A DNA stretch of 5,825 nucleotides from Hydrogenothermaceae bacterium (GTDB taxonomy: Bacteria; Aquificota; Aquificia; Aquificales; Hydrogenothermaceae): NCBI GenBank assembly GCA_012961365.1, contig DTZN01000150.1:1-5825 (forward strand). Reading direction: 5' to 3'. Made by a program: the position numbers and the translations under genes. This document shows, piece by piece, positions 1-5,652 of this stretch. The notes beneath the pieces were generated by a model, which saw only the letters and a list, made by a program, of their open reading frames with translations, searched no databases and had not been told where the DNA came from. Within the stretch, counting starts at the first letter, position 1. Each line of letters starts with the position of its first letter.

Positions 1-1848
1 GTAATTTTAGATGTAATAGATGCTCAAAATTTTGAAAAAAATATGTTCTTAGCTACTCAACTTCTTGAATTTGAAAAACCAACAGTTTTTGCAATAAATA
101 TGATAGATGAAGCAGAAAAGAAAGGAATATCTATAGATAAAGAAAAATTAGCAAATCTTTTGAATGTAGAAGTTGTTGAAACTATTGCAAAAAAAGGAGA
201 AGGGATAAACACTGTTTTAGAAAAAATTATTCAAGTATTTGAGGAAAATAAAAAACCTTTGTATCTTAAATTCCATCCTAAAGTAGAGCAAGCTTTGTCT
301 ACTATAGAAAATAAATTGGGAGACAAGTTTCCAAAACACTATCTTGTAGATATTTTGATTGGAAAAAAAGAATTTCCAGATAAAGAATTTTTAAAGAAAC
401 TAAGAAAAGAGCTTGAAAACTATTTTGGAGAAACTGTAGAAGAAATAATTAACAATGAAAGATTTGGATATGCCCATGGTATAACAAACGAAGTTGTAAA
501 GAAAAAAGGATTAACAAAAGAGGATTTGACAGATTTAGTTGATAGATTTACATTACATCCTGTTATAGGAATAGTGCTTTTTATATTTATTATGTATTCT
601 GTATTTAAAATGGCAGTGGATTTTTCTGCCCCTTATGTAGACTGGATTGATGGTTTTTTAAATGACTTTTTATCACCTTTATTTATATCTATTTTTCAAT
701 CTGTAGGATTATCTGATATTTTTATAAGATTTTGGAGTGAAGCTGTTATTGGAGGAGTTGGCTTTGTTTTGACATTTGTTCCTTTAATTGGAAGTTTATT
801 TTTTATGATTACTTTTTTAGAAATGTCAGGTTATCTACCTAGGGTTGCTGTTTTACTTGACAGAATTATGGAAAAACTTGGATTACATGGGAATATGATA
901 ATTCCATTAATTCTTGGATTTGGTTGTAATGTTCCTGCAATAATGTCTACAAAAGCTATAGAAAATCCTAGGGATAAATTTTTAGTAATAATGATGGTTC
1001 CTTTTATGTCTTGTCCTGCAAGACTTGTTGTGTTTGCCTTTTTTACAGTTTTATTTTTTGATAATCCTGCTTTTGTTATAGCTGCTTTTTATATACTGGG
1101 GATAGTAGTTGCTATTTTTACTGCATTTTTATTAAAACTTATTAAGTTTAAAGGAGAAGTTATCCATTTTGCTATGGAATTACCTCCATATAGATTACCT
1201 ACACTAAAATCTTTATTTATTATTAGTTGGATACATGTAAAGGATTTTATAAAAAAGGCTGGAACTATTATATTTGCAGTTTCTGTAGCAGTTTGGTTTT
1301 TAATGAATTTGCCTCCATCTGCGAAGGATATTTCAGAAAGTTATGTATCAAAAATAGGAAAAGCATTATTACCAATATTTGAGCCTATTGGAATAGATGA
1401 TTGGAGAGCTACAACTTCTTTAATACCTGCATTTTTAGCAAGAGAAACAGCTATAAGCTCAATGGGTGTTATGTTTTCCACACAAGAAGAAAAGAAAGAT
1501 GGGATTAAGGAATTTACTTTTTCTAAAGAGTTATTAAACCAAATTATTGGTTTGAAAAATGCCTTTATAGAATCTATTGTATCAACAATTTCTCCAAAAA
1601 TTTCTGCTTTTGATATTTCTGATGAAGAATTTGGTTCTTTAAGAGAGATTATAAAAAGTAGTTTTTCTTCACTTTCTGCTCTTTCATTTATGATACTTAT
1701 ACTTATTTATAATTCTTGTCTTGCAACATTTGCAGTAATGGCTCAGGAACTAGGAAAAAAACTTGCTAGTTTATTTTTACTATATAGCTTTGCTATAGCG
1801 TGGATAATTGCATTTATTGCTTATAACGTAGGTAAATTATTTATATAA
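1..1848 (+). CDS. feoB: Ferrous iron transport protein B (FeoB), 5'-truncated by window edge
   Basis: FeoB is the inner-membrane GTPase-coupled Fe(II) importer. The reading frame is open from base 1 (it starts V-I-L-D-V-I-D-A), so the first internal ATG at 43 is not the start; roughly 75-90 N-terminal residues with G1 (P-loop), G2 and G3 lie outside. Visible in the 615 residues: G4 motif NMID (33-36), a G5-like TIAKKGEG, a helical GDI-type linker to about residue 170, then the polytopic membrane part starting near HPVIGI (186-191). FeoB hallmarks follow: VIGGVGFVLTFVP (249-261), GFGCNVPAI (306-314), PFMSCPARL with Cys338, FLARETAISS (478-487) and YNSCLAT with Cys573. These two Gate regions and conserved cysteines identify the family with confidence. 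No feoA is visible; it could lie upstream. The stop overlaps the convergent neighbour by 12 bases, and a hairpin terminator follows at once. Confidence 0.96.
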   Translation, partial: VILDVIDAQNFEKNMFLATQLLEFEKPTVFAINMIDEAEKKGISIDKEKLANLLNVEVVETIAKKGEGINTVLEKIIQVFEENKKPLYLKFHPKVEQALSTIENKLGDKFPKHYLVDILIGKKEFPDKEFLKKLRKELENYFGETVEEIINNERFGYAHGITNEVVKKKGLTKEDLTDLVDRFTLHPVIGIVLFIFIMYSVFKMAVDFSAPYVDWIDGFLNDFLSPLFISIFQSVGLSDIFIRFWSEAVIGGVGFVLTFVPLIGSLFFMITFLEMSGYLPRVAVLLDRIMEKLGLHGNMIIPLILGFGCNVPAIMSTKAIENPRDKFLVIMMVPFMSCPARLVVFAFFTVLFFDNPAFVIAAFYILGIVVAIFTAFLLKLIKFKGEVIHFAMELPPYRLPTLKSLFIISWIHVKDFIKKAGTIIFAVSVAVWFLMNLPPSAKDISESYVSKIGKALLPIFEPIGIDDWRATTSLIPAFLARETAISSMGVMFSTQEEKKDGIKEFTFSKELLNQIIGLKNAFIESIVSTISPKISAFDISDEEFGSLREIIKSSFSSLSALSFMILILIYNSCLATFAVMAQELGKKLASLFLLYSFAIAWIIAFIAYNVGKLFI

Positions 1849-2298
1849 AACAAAAGTAAGTTCAAGAAGACCTTTTATAAGGTTTTCTTCTTTTATTTTT
1901 ATTATATATTTTCCTTCTTTTATAAACTCAAAAAACTTTGCATTATATGCAGATAGTTTAAATATACTTATAGGCTCTTCATTTACAAAGGAAAATATAA
2001 AGTTTTCATTTTCAAATTTACCTTTTAACTCTTCTTTTGTTTTAACTAAAATATCACCATTATCTAAAAATGATATTTCAACAGGATACTCAAATTCTTT
2101 AGAAAAAAGTTCTACTAATATTTTTAAAATATTATTATTTGAGTGTATAGTATTTATTCCTTCTATTTCATAATAATAAGTATTGTTTTCAATATTTATT
2201 AATCCTTCAGTTTTTTCCATTATCTCTATTTCAGGGTTAGAAATCATTACAGAAAAACTATTTCCAAGTTTATTAAATATTAAATTTTGAAGTTTCAT
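1837..2298 (-). CDS. Hypothetical protein, translationally coupled to the cyclophilin gene
   Basis: I do not recognise this 153-residue protein. It has no signal peptide, no membrane segment and no cysteine or obvious catalytic motif. It is rich in Glu, Lys, Ile, Asn and Phe, with alternating hydrophobic stretches such as NTYYYEIEGI and EGKYIIKIK that suggest a mainly beta-strand cytosolic fold. Coding evidence is a full-length open frame in the purine-rich orientation and an ATGA overlap (2295-2298) with the upstream ppiB stop. An AGAGGG ribosome binding site (minus strand) lies 4 bases before the ATG. It is therefore likely the second gene of a ppiB operon and coupled in translation. Its last four codons overlap the feoB 3' end convergently, and its tail also carries the feoB terminator hairpin. 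A role related to protein folding or to the cyclophilin is only a guess from position. Confidence 0.8.
   Translation of the reverse strand: MKLQNLIFNKLGNSFSVMISNPEIEIMEKTEGLINIENNTYYYEIEGINTIHSNNNILKILVELFSKEFEYPVEISFLDNGDILVKTKEELKGKFENENFIFSFVNEEPISIFKLSAYNAKFFEFIKEGKYIIKIKEENLIKGLLELTFVLYK
1864..1900 (+). terminator. Rho-independent terminator of feoB, embedded in the opposing gene
   Basis: An 11-base left arm (1864-1874) pairs with 1879-1889 around a TTAT loop, with one G-U wobble, and is followed by C and then TTTTATTTTT. It starts 16 bases after the feoB stop. The stem is A/U-rich with only a few G-C pairs, so strength is uncertain. Read on the minus strand it has no T-tract, so it should act only on feoB transcripts even though it lies in the 3' coding end of the 153-codon minus-strand gene. 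Confidence 0.65.
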
Positions 2299-2819
2299 TT
2301 TACCCTCTTAATATAGTGAATTTTTACTGGATGAATAGGAACATCATTCATTCCTTTTATTGTAGCTGTTGGAATTCTAGCTATCCATTCTACAACTTTC
2401 ATACCTTCTATTACTTTTCCAAAAACTGCATATCCATAAGTATCAGGAGTTTCTCCTTGATGGTCTAACTGGTAGTTTTCTGCAAGATTTATAAAAAATT
2501 GAGATGTTGCACTATCTATATCCATAGTCCTTGCCATTGCAACTGTGCCATAGCTATTTCTAAGTCCATTTTTGGCTTCATTTTTTATTGGTGGATAAGT
2601 AGGAATTTTATATTTTAAATTTTCATCAAATCCACCACCTTGAATAACAAAATTCGGAATTATCCTGTGGAATATAAGGCCATTATAAAAACCATCTTCT
2701 ACATACTTTAGAAAATTTGCAACAGTTATAGGTGCTTTATCTGGAAACAATTCTATATAAAAATTTCCTAAATCTGTTTTAACTTCTACTACTGGGCTTT
2801 CTTTATATTTTATTTCCAT
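2295..2819 (-). CDS. ppiB: Cyclophilin-type peptidyl-prolyl cis-trans isomerase (cytoplasmic, PpiB-like)
   Basis: This enzyme catalyses cis-trans isomerisation of Xaa-Pro bonds during protein folding. The 174-residue protein is one cyclophilin domain: FHRIIPNFVIQGGGF (50-64) carries the catalytic Arg52 with Phe57 and Gln60 (human CypA Arg55, Phe60, Gln63). It is followed by PIKNEAKNGLRN, GTVAMAR (91-97 plus Arg98 context), SATSQFFIN (103-111) and GYAVFGKVIEGM (129-140). There is no signal peptide, so it should be cytosolic. The HQGETPDTYGY insertion and the GMNDVP segment near the end resemble E. coli PpiB more than periplasmic PpiA; length is about ten residues above PpiB. The residue matching CypA Trp121 is Gln117 (Phe in E. 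coli PpiB), which predicts poor cyclosporin binding. The start is fixed by an in-frame TAG 9 bases upstream of the ATG. GGGAGG lies 12 bases before it, a rather long spacing. It overlaps the downstream hypothetical gene by 4 bases. Confidence 0.95.
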   Translation of the reverse strand: MEIKYKESPVVEVKTDLGNFYIELFPDKAPITVANFLKYVEDGFYNGLIFHRIIPNFVIQGGGFDENLKYKIPTYPPIKNEAKNGLRNSYGTVAMARTMDIDSATSQFFINLAENYQLDHQGETPDTYGYAVFGKVIEGMKVVEWIARIPTATIKGMNDVPIHPVKIHYIKRVK

Positions 2820-2820
2820 T

Positions 2821-2910
2821 CTAGACTAAAGCCTCCCAATCATCTTTTCGTTTTGCAGAAAGCTTTTCTAAATTTGTAGCTATAGCTTTGCTTGAGATAA
2901 TATAATATTC
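2821..2910 (-). pseudogene. Possible 3' remnant of a gene once upstream of ppiB
   Basis: Reading the minus strand, 29 sense codons run from just after a TAA (2913-2911) to a TAG (2823-2821). They give a protein-like tail ending KLSAKRKDDWEALV. There is no ATG, GTG or TTG in the frame, so it cannot be an ordinary gene as it stands. The stop is one base before the ppiB ATG, the spacing typical of co-transcribed neighbours, and the GGGAGG ribosome binding site of ppiB lies inside it. I read it as the surviving C-terminal end of a former operon partner, lost when the peroxidase locus came to lie next to it. The parent protein is not recognised. It could also be chance: only about 29 codons are involved, and the right part is A+T-rich promoter-like sequence. 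Confidence 0.35.
2874..2906 (+). promoter_or_regulatory. Probable sigma-70 type promoter of the peroxidase operon
   Basis: TTGTAG (2874-2879) is followed after 16 bases by GATAAT (2896-2901). An overlapping perfect TATAAT is at 2901-2906 but has no good -35 at standard distance. A 10-base palindrome, AGCTATAGCT (2878-2887), overlaps the spacer and could be an operator or chance. In such A+T-rich DNA -10-like boxes are common, so support comes mainly from the position about 35 bases upstream of the start codon. Confidence 0.45.
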
Positions 2911-2925
2911 TTATATAAATCCTTT

Positions 2926-2929
2926 AAGG
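2926..2929 (+). promoter_or_regulatory. Ribosome binding site of the peroxidase gene
   Basis: AAGG (within TTTAAGGT) ends 7 bases before the ATG at 2937. This supports that start, which also gives a proper signal peptide. Confidence 0.6.
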
Positions 2930-2936
2930 TTTTACC

Positions 2937-3626
2937 ATGAGATATATCTTATTTATTATAGCATTTATAGTGTTTAATTTATTATCTGTAAAAGCTTTTG
3001 AAATTATTAAACCTATTCCAGAAAAAATATCTGTTAATAAAGAAAAAGCTTATCTTGGGAAGCTTTTATTTCATGACCCTATTTTATCAAAGGATAGAAG
3101 CTTATCCTGTTTTTCCTGTCATGATATTTATAAAAAATGTGGGACAGACCATTTACCAATTGCAAAAGGATTAGGAGGAATAGAAGAAGATGCAAATACA
3201 CTAACTGTGTTAAATGCTGTATTTAACTTTGCTTTTTTCTGGAATGGGAGAGCAAAAGACCTTAAGGAGCAAATAATTTTTGTTTTTAGAAATCCTCTTG
3301 AACTAAATATATCTAGAGAAGAGCTTGAGAGGCGTATTAATAACCATAAACTATACAAAAACTTATTTAAAAAAGCTTACAAAGTAGATTATATAACCGA
3401 AGATTTGATAGCAGATGCTATTGCAGAATTTGAAAAAACGCTTATAACTCCAAACAGTAAGTTTGATTTATATTTAAAAGGGAAAGTAAAACTTTCAAAA
3501 GAAGAAAAAGAAGGATATAGGTTATTTAAAGAATATGGATGTATTTCTTGCCACAATGGAATAAATTTAGGTGGAAACTCTTTTCAAAAATTTGGTGCTG
3601 TTATACCTTCCGAATGGAAACCTTAG
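2937..3626 (+). CDS. Diheme cytochrome c peroxidase, N-terminal part (stops at premature TAG)
   Basis: This is the part that would be translated up to the TAG, 229 residues. A signal peptide (residues 1-20, hydrophobic core ILFIIAFIVFNLL, probable cleavage after SVKA) sends it to the periplasm. LGKLLFHDPILSKDRSLSC leads into the first heme site, Cys58-x-x-Cys61-His62. TLTVLNAVFNFAFFWNGRA (88-106) and FRNPLELNIS (117-126) are conserved blocks of the peroxidatic domain, and LITPNSKFDLYLKG (169-182) is the usual inter-domain link. The second heme site is Cys202-x-x-Cys205-His206. Both heme attachment motifs are therefore in this fragment. The final blocks of the C-terminal domain are not, including the region that supplies the distal Met ligand of the electron-transfer heme. 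The truncated product would probably be unstable or inactive. Two CxxCH motifs plus these blocks make the family assignment firm. Confidence 0.9.
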   Translation: MRYILFIIAFIVFNLLSVKAFEIIKPIPEKISVNKEKAYLGKLLFHDPILSKDRSLSCFSCHDIYKKCGTDHLPIAKGLGGIEEDANTLTVLNAVFNFAFFWNGRAKDLKEQIIFVFRNPLELNISREELERRINNHKLYKNLFKKAYKVDYITEDLIADAIAEFEKTLITPNSKFDLYLKGKVKLSKEEKEGYRLFKEYGCISCHNGINLGGNSFQKFGAVIPSEWKP

Positions 3627-3869
3627 TTTGTAGATAGGTATAAATTGACGAAAAAAGAATTTGATAAGAATATTTATAGGGTTCCTAGCTTGAGAAATGT
3701 AGAATGTACTTATCCATATTTTCATGATGGTAGTGCAAAAACTTTAGAAGAAGCAGTAAGAAAAATGGCATATCATAATTTAGGTATAGAACTGGAAACT
3801 CAAGAGGTGAGACTAATTGTTAAGTTTCTAAAAACGTTAACTGGAGAACTTCCAAAATATGAAAAGTAG
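3627..3869 (+). CDS. Diheme cytochrome c peroxidase, C-terminal part (after the TAG)
   Basis: This stretch continues the peroxidase in the same frame for 80 codons. YRVPSLRNVECTYPYFHDGS, then KTLEEAVRKMAYHNLG, and finally IVKFLKTLTGELPKY are classic C-terminal blocks of the family; the Met in RKMAYHNLG is the likely distal ligand of the high-potential heme. On its own it lacks heme sites and a signal peptide. The only possible restart is a TTG at 3645, and it has no convincing ribosome binding site, so independent translation is doubtful. RYKLTKKE may also lack one or two residues relative to the family's usual D-x-G-R-Y spacing; I cannot align it here. Its last codons overlap the start of the sensor gene. 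Confidence 0.75.
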   Translation, partial: FVDRYKLTKKEFDKNIYRVPSLRNVECTYPYFHDGSAKTLEEAVRKMAYHNLGIELETQEVRLIVKFLKTLTGELPKYEK

Positions 3870-5652
3870 AGGAAAGATAATATTTTTATCCATTTTAGCT
3901 GTATCAATTACTATTTTATTTTTGGCTTTTTCTGAAGTTTCAAAAAGGTTTCATTCTTTAAATAAAGATACTTTAAATTTAATAGAGGACTTGCAGAATT
4001 ATGAAAATAAGTTAAGCATTGAAGTTTTAAAAAGTAGTTTTTTCATATATTACAACTATAATAACATTACTTCTTTATTTGATAAAATTGAAAGAAAAAT
4101 AAATGAATTAGAACAACTAGAAAATTTTAGTGTTTTATTTCCAAAAACTTTTGAAAGTTTTAAAGAGTATAAAAATTCATATTTTAAAGAAAAAGAATAT
4201 ATTTTAAGATACATAACTATAAATTCAGTAATGAAAAATTCGCAGATTTATATACCATCATTAGCATTAAGGTATCTTAAAATAGCAAAGGGGAATGTAG
4301 ATTACGGATATTTTAAAGTCTTAATGAAAACTGTTTCAGCAGTGTTTTTACTAAAAAATAGTCTAAATGATAGATATATAAGTGAGTTAAAAAATTTTCT
4401 TAAAATACTAAAAAAATATTCTACAATTTTAAAAACTAAAGAAGAGAAACAATTCAACGAAGCATTTATAAGACATATTAGTACTATAATAAAAAACTTT
4501 CCTGTTTATAAAAATTTTATTGATATTTTAATCAAAAAAAACTATACCACCGAGCTCTTAGGAAATATTTCTAAAATTTTCTTATATGAAAGTAAAGAAA
4601 AAGCTAAAATATTTAGCATATTTTCAATAAGCGTTAACATTTTATTCTTAATTTTTATATCTTATATAAGTTTTCTTTTATTAAAAATTGATCAACAAAA
4701 TGTAAAATTAAAACTTTTAGCACAAGATTTAGAAAAATCTCTCAAAACTGATGAATTAACAGGTCTTTTAAATAGATTGGTTTTTAATGAAGATGTGTTA
4801 AGTAAATATAAAGAACCATCTTTAATATTGATAAATATAGATAACTTTAAAGGTATAAATGATATTTATGGAGATAAAATAGGTGATATACTTTTAATAA
4901 AAATGGGTTATCTTTTAAAGGAATTTTTTAGAAATAGAAAAAATTTAAATCCAAATATTTATCGTCTTGGAGCAGATGAATTTGGAATTCTAATTGAAGA
5001 TAACAAAGATAAAATTTACGAAATAACACAAAATTTAATTCATAAAATAGAAAATGAAAAATTTATAATTGATGATTTTAACTTATATATTACAGTTTCA
5101 GCAGGTATTTCCCATAAAAAACCATTATTTGAAACAGCAGATTTAGCACTAAAAGAAGCTAAAACAACTAAAGAAAGAATTATTATATATAATGAAGATT
5201 TGAAAATTAAAGAACATTTAGAGAAAAACCTGAAAGTAATTAATCTTGTTAAATATGCACTAGAAAATGAAAAAATTTTGCTTTATTTTCAGCCAATTTT
5301 CAATAATAAAACCTTAGAAATAGAAAAGTATGAAGTTCTATTTAGAATAGAGGATGAAAATGGAAATATAGTTTTTCCTGGAGATATCCTGCCAGTAATA
5401 AAAGAAACAAAATATTATAGATACTTAACGGAAAAGATTATCACTAAAGCTTTAGAAACTTTAGAAAAACACAAATATGTTAAATTTTCTATAAATATAT
5501 CCTATGAAGATATAGCAGATAATTATATTAAAAATAATGTAATCCTTAAAAAGTGTTCTAATAAGAATTTAAAAAATAGATTGACGTTTGAAATCTTAGA
5601 ATCAGAGAGTATAAAAGATTTCGAAAATGTAAGTGAATTTGTTGAAAAGTAG
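3859..5652 (+). CDS. Membrane sensor with DAHL-like, degenerate GGDEF and truncated EAL domains
   Basis: This is a 597-residue c-di-GMP-type signalling protein. A membrane helix (about 6-25) and a second (about 250-276) enclose a helical periplasmic domain of about 220 residues. Its pattern resembles the double helical DAHL sensor domain: VLKSSFFIYYNYNN early, IYIPSLALRYL midway, RHISTIIKNFPVY around His206. GGDEF follows: TDELTGLLNR from 297, INIDNFKGINDIYGDKIGD (325-343) and RLGADEF (369-375). The first metal Asp (PleD Asp327) is Asn326, the signature is GADEF, and no RxxD inhibition site is seen, so cyclase activity is doubtful. EAL then shows YEVLFR with Glu492 (EVL for EAL), Asn546 in SINIS and Glu578 in TFEILESE. 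It stops at FVEK just before the expected IDDFG block, so the phosphodiesterase must be dead. GGAG lies 12 bases before the ATG, inside the peroxidase gene, which it overlaps by 11 bases, indicating co-transcription. Confidence 0.88.
   Translation: MKSRGKIIFLSILAVSITILFLAFSEVSKRFHSLNKDTLNLIEDLQNYENKLSIEVLKSSFFIYYNYNNITSLFDKIERKINELEQLENFSVLFPKTFESFKEYKNSYFKEKEYILRYITINSVMKNSQIYIPSLALRYLKIAKGNVDYGYFKVLMKTVSAVFLLKNSLNDRYISELKNFLKILKKYSTILKTKEEKQFNEAFIRHISTIIKNFPVYKNFIDILIKKNYTTELLGNISKIFLYESKEKAKIFSIFSISVNILFLIFISYISFLLLKIDQQNVKLKLLAQDLEKSLKTDELTGLLNRLVFNEDVLSKYKEPSLILINIDNFKGINDIYGDKIGDILLIKMGYLLKEFFRNRKNLNPNIYRLGADEFGILIEDNKDKIYEITQNLIHKIENEKFIIDDFNLYITVSAGISHKKPLFETADLALKEAKTTKERIIIYNEDLKIKEHLEKNLKVINLVKYALENEKILLYFQPIFNNKTLEIEKYEVLFRIEDENGNIVFPGDILPVIKETKYYRYLTEKIITKALETLEKHKYVKFSINISYEDIADNYIKNNVILKKCSNKNLKNRLTFEILESESIKDFENVSEFVEK

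Larger units (their letters stand above)
2937..3869 (+). pseudogene. Diheme cytochrome c peroxidase (CcpA/MauG family) with an in-frame TAG
   Basis: Read through the TAG at 3624-3626, the frame gives one complete family member of 310 positions, close to the usual 320-350. It runs from signal peptide to the C-terminal FLKTLTGELP typical of these enzymes. The family reduces H2O2 to water in the periplasm using electrons from small cytochromes. The break falls in the linker between QKFGAVIPSEWKP and RYKLTKKEFDK. Family members have a continuous segment there, so a single base change of a sense codon (for example GAG, AAG or CAG) to TAG explains the break without any frameshift. The residues around it are otherwise well preserved, which suggests a recent mutation, a sequencing error or low-level readthrough. 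The gene overlaps the following sensor gene by 11 bases. The two parts are described separately. Confidence 0.75.

Noticed and set aside
43..45. ATG at 43 as the start of feoB
   Set aside because: The frame is open to base 1 and the residues before the ATG match the FeoB G domain, so the gene simply runs off the left edge.
1783..1797. Small hairpin TATAGC-TTT-GCTATA near the end of feoB, and a 12-base match TATAGCTTTGCT at 2881-2892
   Set aside because: The hairpin is short, inside coding sequence and without a T-tract on either strand. A 12-base repeat is expected by chance in this length of A+T-rich DNA.
2820..2936. A divergent promoter for ppiB in the 117-base gap
   Set aside because: Several AT-rich -10-like boxes occur on the minus strand, but none has a convincing -35 partner, so no specific site can be named.
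3128..3358. 76-codon open frame on the minus strand
   Set aside because: It lies wholly inside the peroxidase coding region opposite well-conserved blocks and has Ser/Leu/Phe-rich antisense composition; it is a shadow.
3624..3626. TAG as a pyrrolysine or reassigned codon
   Set aside because: TAG also ends the same gene properly at 3867-3869 and no Pyl-related gene or context is visible; a nonsense change is simpler.
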